From assembly GCA_016256075.1 (NCBI GenBank), contig SDVU01000549.1, forward strand, positions 1 through 12,355: DNA of 12,355 nt, written 5' to 3'. The notes under the pieces were generated by a model that was not told the origin of the DNA, ran no database searches, and saw only the letters and a list, made by a program, of their open reading frames with translations. Shown here piece by piece: positions 6,839 through 12,355 of this stretch. A program made the translations under genes and the position numbers. This DNA is from Dictyocoela muelleri (lineage: Eukaryota > Microsporidia). Every line of letters starts with the position of its first letter. The first letter of the stretch is position 1.

Positions 6839-8169
6839 TTAATTCGAAATTTCAGTTATAATATTTTCAGGATCATGTTTTTCTTCTTCATTAATTTCAT
6901 CATCTTTTTCACCGAATAAAATTTGATCATTTTCAGTGTAGTTTGTATTCAAAAATTCTTCTTCTTCAATTTTATCATAAATTCTTGTTTTTTTTTATAA
7001 ATTCCTCATAATTTTCTATATGGAAAATTCGACATCTACTTTTGTATTGATAAAATGTTTGAAGTAATTATATATTGTTTGCTAAGAAATATTTTCCAAG
7101 CATAATCCGTATAAATTATAGCATCTTTTAAATTAATATTTTTATAAGATTCGTAAACATCAAACCCTTTTTCAACATTATTTATTATATCATTCAGCTT
7201 ATATTGGTTAAAAAATGTTTTGAAATATTTTATAATACCCAGATCTATGGGTTGCAAAATACCCGTAGAATTTTTAGGCAAATACATTAATTCAATATGT
7301 GTTATTTTAATATTTACTTTATGTGCCGGACAGTTATCAAGCAGTAATATTATTTTACGATTTTTTAATTTCATTTTTAAATCACGATCACCCAACCATT
7401 GATTGAAAATATATTGTGTAATCCATACTTTATCAGAAGAAATATATTCCACGTATTTACCGATATTAAATGATTTGAAGCACCTGGGCATCTTATGTTT
7501 TCCAATTACTACTGGTTTTAATTTTTCGCTCCCTTTGAAATTTGAACATAACATTACTGATATCCTATTTTTAAAATTTTTGAATCCAGGTCTTAAATTT
7601 TTGCAAATTGTTTTTGAAGGTATTATTTTATAAAAAATACCTGTTTCATCAAGATTGAAAACATTTTCAATACCATACGTCTTTAATTTGTCCTTTACCA
7701 CATTTATCTAATTTTCATAATTTTCTTTTGACATATTAATGTTTATCCCGATATTTTTTTTTCAAAGCAAATTTATTTCTTTTTTTGAATTTATCAAGAT
7801 ATCCCGCTGAATTTTTTAATTCGGGAATTTCAAATTCATTAGCGAAATGGAACAATTTTCTTTTAAGAATATTATCATTAATTATAACACCTTTTGATTC
7901 CATAAATTCGACATAATCTTTCAATTTAGAATCTAACATCGGGTATTTTAATCTCTCATCGGTTTTATTTTGACCTCCATTTTTACGTCTTTTTTAAAAA
8001 TATCCGACGAATTGTTCAATATATAATTTATGGTTCTTCTGGCGATCTAAAGTTTAAATTAATTTGAAAATTATTCTGCCAGTGATTGGCAAGTTTTGTG
8101 CTCGTTCAAATGTTTATATTCATTTATTTCTCTTTTTTGATCAAATGTTAATCTTATATATTTTATCAT
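6839..8169 (-). pseudogene. Tigger/pogo transposase pseudogene (CENP-B HTH plus DDE)
   Basis: The domains run in the normal order on the minus strand. From ATG 8167-8169, IRLTFDQKREINEYKHLNE opens a psq/CENP-B N-terminal helix-turn-helix, later RRTINYILNNSSD. The second, CENP-B-type HTH is open at 7736-7939 (DYVEFMESKGVIINDNIL, ELKNSAGYLDKFKKRNKF). The catalytic core is open at 7036-7701: NVFNLDETGIFY (Asp GAT 7648-7650), IILLLDNCPAHK (Asp 7336-7338) and LPKNSTGILQPIDLGIIKYF (Asp 7243-7245), the D, D, D order of the Tigger/jerky group. All three acids persist. An acidic tail of 47 codons (6842-6982) ends at TAA 6839-6841. Stops in the first HTH, a TAG just before the core, two frame changes around the second HTH and one in the tail make it non-functional. 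The core's open frame starts only at GTG and is not a gene by itself. Confidence 0.8.
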
Positions 8170-8304
8170 GGGTAAATTGTGGCAAATTATAGAAATGCAA
8201 ATTTGAGAAAATTTGATTTTAATTTAGATTTATAATCAAAAATTCATGGAAAATTTCAGAAAATTGGCAAATTTCAGAAATGGCAAATTTGAAAAAATTT
8301 ACTG

Positions 8305-8306
8305 TA
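8305..8306 (+). repeat. Right TA target duplication of Tigger 1
   Basis: TA directly after TTTACTG, the mirror of the CAGTAAA end; pairs with 5959-5960. Confidence 0.7.
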
Positions 8307-8367
8307 TTTATTATTTTTTTCTTAAACTTAATTCCCGCCAATATCACGCAGATAGCTTTCCAAAAAC

Positions 8368-8445
8368 TGTTGAGCGGAAACTCGCCCGGCGAGTTTCCGC
8401 CCAGAAATTGTTGGTGGCGAGTTTGCGGAATTTCGCCGCGAATTT
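8368..8445. repeat. GC-rich inner arm, left copy
   Basis: A GC-rich island with repeated ggcgagttt and ggaaactcgc motifs. It is the inverted partner of 9236-9311. Within it GCGGAAACTCGCC (8374-8386) and its exact reverse complement (8388-8400) form a 27-base palindrome with a one-base centre. Open frames across this block are by-products of the repeat. Confidence 0.7.
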
Positions 8446-9235
8446 TTTTAACCCTTTATGACAGAATTTCAACTTGCATAAAGCAAAATAAATAAAGTAA
8501 ATATACTATATAATTATTATGTCTATAATAAATATAAAGAAATCATAGTATTTCCTTAGATGGTTGAAATAAATTTAATTTGACGTATTTATTTAAAAGA
8601 TGATTAAATTGTCAAAAAACATTTTGCTAAAATTATTTTCGTAAATTATTAAGCTTAGAGACTTATTTTTTTAAAAAAAATAGATCATTGAAGTTAATGA
8701 AGATTTTGAATAATCATTTTTTGAATAAATTTAGTTTTGATACTAGATAGCTCAGTAGTTAGCTTTATTAAATGTAAATTGAAGTATTGTGGGTTAACTT
8801 GTATACTTAACTTTAATAAATAACAAATCGAGATTAATCAGTCAAAACTTATGTATTGTAGTAATATACAGTGGCTACAGTGTAGTATAATTGTTTGATA
8901 CTTGGTCTGATATGCAAATAAAGCAGAAAGCACACTCTTAGATATGTGAATAAGTGCAGCTCAGAATCTCGAAAAAAGTAACAAAGTAAAAAAATCACGA
9001 TTAGCCCTCCAATTACCAGTATTTTAACGCTGCATTTACATGACGAAAAATAACGTATACGGCTAGTCTTTATGTAGTTTATTAGTGATGCATTACTTTA
9101 ATATGAGAAAATATAAGTCTAATGACTATGAGTGGATATACTCTCCAGCTTGACACCTTTATATGTTGTTAACATGTTTTTTAAATAATTGTAAATATAT
9201 AATTCTTTATCATTTATTTTTAATTTACATTTTAA
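8446..9235. other. Middle of the foldback element, no protein gene
   Basis: About 790 bases without a believable open frame. It holds the tRNA-like stretch at 8741-8805; otherwise the sequence is A/T-rich and unrecognised, with a more mixed composition at about 8840-9110. Confidence 0.4.
8741..8805 (+). other. tRNA-like / SINE-like promoter remnant
   Basis: TAGCTCAGTAG (8748-8758), continuing TTAGC, matches the D-arm/A-box of tRNA genes. About 40 bases on, gggttaactt (8791-8800) is a weak B-box (roughly 7 of 11 positions). No acceptor stem closes and the D-stem does not pair, so this is not a working tRNA; it may be the head of an old tRNA-derived SINE or a chance match. Confidence 0.3.
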
Positions 9236-9311
9236 TTTCGGCGTCGAGTTTCCACAAACTCGCCGCCAAATTTGACCCGGAAACTTGCCGGATGCGAGTT
9301 TCCGCGCTGCC
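9236..9311. repeat. GC-rich inner arm, right copy
   Basis: Inverted partner of 8368-8445; its reverse complement shares gcggaaactcgc, ccggc(a/g)agtttccg, ggcgagttt and ggaa-tcg blocks in the same order. It joins directly to the foldback arm beginning gtttttggaaagc at 9312. Confidence 0.7.
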
Positions 9312-9503
9312 GTTTTTGGAAAGCTCACTGCGTGATATTTGCGGAAATTAAGTTAAAGAAAAAAAATACTAAATTTTCTATTTAAGATAAAGTCCTAAAA
9401 TAGAAATATTTATTTTTTTTCTTAAACTTAATCCCCGCTAATATCACACAGAGAGCTTTCCAAAAACATATTTTTTATCCTTTTTTGTTTGCCTTTTCGG
9501 GGT

Positions 9504-10379
9504 CTAATTCTTGGCAATATGAGGGACTGACTCAGTACCAACTAATTTTCTTTTATTTTTTAGGCAATCTAAAATCTTCTTAAATATCATTTTTTTGTCT
9601 TGGTTAATTGATTTCTCAAAACACTCTAAAATTTTACAAATGAGTTGATCCAAGTTTCCTTCACTGAAAAAAAGGGTTTTGGGGTTTTTAAAGATTCTAT
9701 AACATCTTTAATCATCACTTCATTAGACACAGTTTTTTAAAAGATTTCAACATGCAATATTTCTTCGATATGTCTTCATCAATGTTAAAAAATAAGTTAT
9801 TTTTAAGTTCAGATTTGCTAAAACATGGAATCTTTAATATTTAACTATTAGAGTCATACCGATTGATTTGGAATTCATCAGGTTTTATTGCATCAAATGT
9901 GAACAAATGATATGGTATTTTAACAACTTTTCTATTCTATCTTGACTCTAAACAATGGCATTTTTCGTTCTAATCGCCTTAAAAAATTTAATCGTAGCTA
10001 TAAATGTTTTTTTTTGTGACATTATCTCAAGCATACTTTGTATAAATAATTTTATCATTTAAATTAAAATTTTTATATAAAGCCACTATATTAATACCAG
10101 GTATACATAATTCAATATCGATAAAGTCTTATAATAGAAAAAATTTGTCTTAAATCACCTAATAATAACATAAGCAAGAGAGTGCAATTTTAATGTACTA
10201 TTTTTTGCAAAACAGCAATTCGATATTTTGAGACCCAATGTAATTTTATGTGTAAAAAAATTATCTAGAATAAGTAAAATTTTACGGTTACTATCTTTGA
10301 AATGGAGATTATAATTAGAAAGCCTCTGTTTAAATTTCCAAAGATGCTAACTAAGTCTTTTTATTTAACCGGTATTCGC
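9504..10379 (-). pseudogene. Tigger-type transposase relic, N-terminal part missing
   Basis: On the minus strand RLSNYNLHFKDSNRKILL followed by ILDNF (near 10250-10345) matches the second catalytic Asp block of Tigger 1 (NRKIILLLDNC), with the same spacing from the upstream W-x-L-like stretch. Further on, NLNDKIIYTKYA (near 10030-10075) parallels NLKDAIIYTDYAWK. The rest is a decayed tail, including KIPYHLFTFDAIKPDEF, KDVIESLKTPKPFFS and an open 48-codon end DQLICKILECFEKSI to LVGTESVPHIAKN. The stop TAG (9504-9506) lies in the AAGAATTAG motif of the foldback arm. There are many stops and frame changes. The DNA-binding half and first Asp are absent. It is a different lineage from Tigger 1. 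Confidence 0.65.
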
Positions 10380-10414
10380 CAAAAAAAAACGGTATTGCCC
10401 CCATTTTTACTAAC

Positions 10415-10574
10415 AAAATTTTTCTTTATTAGGAAAATAAAAAAAATATACATATATGTATTTGAACATGATATAACCTACTAGTTGCACATATTGTATG
10501 AGCATTTTTTGGTTTTCTCATGTTAAAATACATATATGTATATTTTTTTTATTTTCCTAATAAAGAAAAATTTT
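10415..10574. mobile_element. Hairpin MITE-like element with perfect 49-bp arms
   Basis: 10415-10463 and 10526-10574 are exact reverse complements over 49 bases (outer end aaaatttttctttattagga, inner end acatatatgtattt). With one mismatch the pairing continues through AACATGA (to 10471 / 10518) and more loosely to about 10478 / 10511, leaving a loop of some 32 bases. No gene and no clear target duplication (a TA may lie on each side). Perfect arms amid decayed neighbours suggest a young insertion, or arm-to-arm correction. Confidence 0.7.
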
Positions 10575-11072
10575 ATACAATAAAACCTAGGTAGTATACA
10601 TTTTTTTACCCATTTCATTGTTTTGCCATCGAACCAAATGATCACGATTATAAATATAATGTGAATAATTGTTTTAAAAAACTATTTATAGAAAACGAAT
10701 TATAATTTGTTTTACACTACCTTGTCTCTAAGATGCTGCTTTAAACCGAATCAGTTATAAAAAAAATATAATTTGGTTTTAAATGAACTAAACCAATTTA
10801 ACATTCTATAAAAAATACTGAATATTTATTAATGGGAAAATTGTTATTATCTTATTATCGGTGATTAATCAAGAATTATGAATTGTAACTTTTAATTAAA
10901 GATTTTTATTTAATGCACAAATTACTATTTAAATTTAAATAATAATAAAACCAATAAAAATGAATGATAAAAGAGAATATAAATAAAAATAATGATAAAA
11001 AAGATATAAATAAAAATAAACGATCAATAAAAATTAACAATTAAATTCTAAATATAATAAAAATTTTATCTG
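10575..11072. other. Spacer and 3' flank of the eIF1A-like gene
   Basis: No gene seen. It contains a 7-bp hairpin TTGGTTT / AAACCAA (10773-10796) and a tandem duplication of a 27-28 base A-rich unit beginning aatgataaaa (10963-10990 and 10991-11017). Reverse complements of tttatt here could act as AATAAA polyadenylation signals for the minus-strand gene, but none is singled out. Confidence 0.4.
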
Positions 11073-11435
11073 TTAAATATTATCAAATTCTATATTAAAA
11101 CTATCAACCTCATCAGTGAAATTCTCGGGGATTTCTCTGCTATCTTTTAAAATTTTAACTTCACTTAGAAAATATTTATAAACAATATCACCTTTCTTAG
11201 GCTCACCGATTCGGAAACATATAAGTACAATATCATCAGGTGATATTCTAATTCGACGCAAGAGTGAACCACGAAGTTTACATAATCTTCGAATTGAATC
11301 AGAACATAAAACTTCAAACCTTCCAGCACCCATTGGTTTTATTACTTGTCCATATATTGATACACCTTCTTCAGCATATACTAATGATCTAGCAGATTTT
11401 TCATTTGAATTATTGTTTTTATTACGTTTTGACAT
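11073..11435 (-). CDS. eIF1A: eIF1A-like translation initiation factor, single exon
   Basis: eIF1A binds the A site of the 40S ribosomal subunit and helps load initiator tRNA and scan for the start codon. The ATG is at 11433-11435 and the stop TAA at 11073-11075 (120 residues). A short lysine/asparagine-rich tail (1-16) precedes an OB fold (about 17-98): LVYAEEGVSIYGQVIKPMGA, GRFEVLCSDSIRRLCKLRG, RISPDDIVLICFR, GDIVYKY. The end, IPENFTDEVDSFNIEFDNI, resembles the eIF1A acidic tail around its FDDI motif. It is about 20 residues shorter than typical eIF1A (~140-150): the glycine/arginine-rich start is reduced and the last acidic segment that contacts eIF5B is missing or replaced by FDNI. The usual KVWI tryptophan is Arg here (R63). 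No intron. Upstream (11436-11475) A/T-rich DNA holds TATA-like stretches. It may be a diverged paralogue or retrocopy rather than the main eIF1A. Confidence 0.8.
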   Translation of the reverse strand: MSKRNKNNNSNEKSARSLVYAEEGVSIYGQVIKPMGAGRFEVLCSDSIRRLCKLRGSLLRRIRISPDDIVLICFRIGEPKKGDIVYKYFLSEVKILKDSREIPENFTDEVDSFNIEFDNI

Positions 11436-12147
11436 GGGGTGATTTTGATAAAATTATAAAATTGAATATAAACAGGAGGTGTAAAAGTGTGATCAACGTT
11501 TAAATTTAAAAGTATAAATTTGATAAAATAAAATGAAATGTTTTGGTGAAAGGCAACACAGCTCGTGGTTAAAACTACCATATTCAAATTTAAGTACCAT
11601 CTTTTGTATTTAAAGTAACTTTATTAAATAATCGAGGAATGACATTAAGTGGTCAATGACTAAAGTAATAAAAAATTTCTTTTAGTGTTGTATAACTGAT
11701 TAAGACCTACTCAAACCTTTTATAGTGAAACATATGATTCCAATAGGAGTTTTGATTAACTGCAAAAAGTCATCGAGGCAAAATAAGAATGGAAGTAAAA
11801 AAATCTTGAAAAAGCTAATATTTATCTGTATCCTGCTAGTCATTGATAAAACGAAAATTCTGTAAAAAAATCTCTTTAGCTTAGAAGTAACAAATAAATT
11901 GAACATCAATACAAAAAGATATAAAGACACTTAACTGAGACAACACTCAGGGTTTGCATTGCAGCTATTGTCAGCATGAAATTAAATAAATTAAAATGTA
12001 AATTTAATAGAATATTTTTTTTAAAAATGTTTTAATTAAATGTTTACTAAACAGTTTTATTTAGAAACAACGATTAAAGGTAGATATTTTTGACATAATC
12101 ATATTAAAAATAAATTTGCTATAATAACATTAGTCGATCATATACAT
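11436..12147. other. 5' flank of the eIF1A-like gene, no other gene
   Basis: The minus-strand frames here start at GTG or run antisense to nothing recognisable and are hydrophobic, low-complexity readings. The first ~50 bases (11436-11485) are the likely promoter of the eIF1A-like gene. No repeats stand out. Confidence 0.4.
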
Positions 12148-12270
12148 CAGGGGTTGATAACTTTTTTGCAAGAAATTGGCTCGTGATCATATTAAAAACA
12201 CAGATGGCGTTAAGCCTCAACTCACCAGCATCATAAAAATCCTCGACTCGCCAGATAATCAAATAAAATA
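12148..12270 (+). mobile_element. Possible hAT-type terminus (partial)
   Basis: CAGGGGTTGATAACTTTTTT at 12148-12167 followed by GC has the form of many hAT terminal repeats (CAGGGGT..., then a T run). The preceding 8 bases, atatacat (12140-12147), would be the target duplication; its partner would lie outside the window or is lost. A 14-base motif, cctcaactcaccag (12215-12228), recurs as cctcgactcgccag (12241-12254), a 26-base step. No transposase is visible; the inner boundary is unknown. Confidence 0.4.
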
Positions 12271-12280
12271 AATAAATAAA

Positions 12281-12355
12281 TTTACTTTACTTTACTTTAC
12301 TTTACTTTACTTTACTTTACTTTACTTTACTTTACTTTACTTTACTTTACTTTAC
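12281..12355. repeat. (TTTAC)15 microsatellite
   Basis: Fifteen perfect TTTAC units, running to the last base of the window; the array probably continues. It is preceded by aaataaa-type repeats (12261-12280). Perfect units imply recent expansion. Confidence 0.95.

Larger units (their letters stand above)
5961..8304 (-). mobile_element. Tigger/pogo DNA transposon (Tigger 1), broken
   Basis: The left end begins CATTACATTCTCTAAAATTT; the right end, reverse complemented, begins CAGTAAATTTTTTCAAATTT, matching at about 21 of the first 27 positions; CAGT is usual for pogo-type ends. TA flanks both sides. Removing the element and one TA restores an arm reading aatagaaaTAttta, just as in the paired arm at 9400-9412, which proves the boundaries. 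It carries a decayed CENP-B-like transposase on the minus strand and arrays of a caaatttt-type motif inside both ends. Confidence 0.8.
5822..9512. mobile_element. Long-inverted-repeat foldback element, copies B and C, with Tigger 1 nested in its left arm
   Basis: The outer ends are AGAATTAG at 5822 and CTAATTCTT at 9504-9512. Reading inward from each end gives the same order: (gaatta)g-cccc-aaaaggcaa; tatgtttttggaaagc; CTGCGTGATATT; gggaattaagttt; a central hairpin aatttctattttagga / cctaaaatagaaat; the mirrored arm; and then a GC-rich block. The left copy runs 5822-5960 plus 8305-8445, the right copy 9236-9512. Each terminal repeat is about 280 bases and is itself a hairpin. Without the 2,346-base Tigger insertion (element plus one TA) the element is about 1.34 kb. 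The middle (8446-9235) has no gene, so it must depend on enzymes supplied elsewhere. Confidence 0.65.

Noticed and set aside
7220-7633. Two plus-strand frames
   Set aside because: They lie antisense to the clear DDE core of the Tigger 1 transposase.
8246-8495. Two overlapping plus-strand frames of 71 codons
   Set aside because: They cross the Tigger 1 end and the GC-rich foldback arm; a product spanning two transposon ends is not credible.
8741-8805. Functional tRNA gene
   Set aside because: No closing acceptor stem, unpaired D-stem and a poor B-box.
9119-9351. Overlapping frames on both strands
   Set aside because: They arise from the GC-rich inverted arm, which lacks stops by composition.
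10302-10484. 60-codon plus-strand frame
   Set aside because: Antisense to the Tigger relic and running into the 49-bp hairpin arm.
11381-11587. 68-codon minus-strand frame
   Set aside because: Overlaps the start of the eIF1A-like gene in another frame and has no motif.
11700-11930. 76-codon minus-strand frame, hydrophobic
   Set aside because: Begins at GTG; low-complexity F/L/I content is expected from T-rich DNA; no signal peptide logic or family match.

Overview
This window looks like nuclear DNA of an extremely AT-rich eukaryote: long A/T runs, no operons, no bacterial-style ribosome sites, DNA transposons of eukaryotic families (Merlin, Tigger/pogo, a possible hAT end) and one eIF1A-like gene. 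Dense decayed cut-and-paste elements in such AT-rich DNA would suit an arbuscular mycorrhizal fungus (Rhizophagus-like), but that is a guess from style, not a match.

Layout. 1-262: degenerate ~75-85 bp direct repeats. 263-1289: a compact, nearly whole Merlin transposon with one intact transposase gene on the minus strand. 1411-1925: C-poor GGGTTAAAA-type minisatellite. 1978-2484: 22-bp minisatellite with three generations of units. 2560-4010: coding-looking scraps (a zinc-ribbon fragment, a minus-strand relic, a spliced-looking last exon that runs into an inverted repeat). 4141-5180: a second, unrelated, broken Merlin with an 8-bp target duplication, apparently inserted into an older Tigger relic. 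5262-5533: a foldback (hairpin) element. 5822-9512: a long-inverted-repeat foldback element whose left arm is split by a 2.34-kb Tigger/pogo transposon (5961-8304, TA duplication). 9504-10379: tail half of another Tigger transposase, reading straight into the foldback arm. 10415-10574: a hairpin with perfect 49-bp arms. 11073-11435: the only credible host gene, a divergent single-exon eIF1A-like factor on the minus strand. 12148 onward: a possible hAT terminus. 12281-12355: a (TTTAC)15 microsatellite running off the window.

How it fits together. Insertion order can be read from nesting: Tigger relics and foldback elements are oldest, Merlin 2 landed in a Tigger relic, and Tigger 1 landed in a foldback arm; the paired arm at 9312-9512 preserves the uninterrupted target sequence. 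Only Merlin 1 keeps an open transposase. The two Merlins belong to different transposase lineages and have different terminal repeats, so the first probably could not act on the second. The eIF1A-like gene is independent of the transposons.

I found no rRNA, no convincing intact tRNA, no CRISPR array and no bacterial-type operon. All homology calls are from reading motifs by eye; no database search was run.
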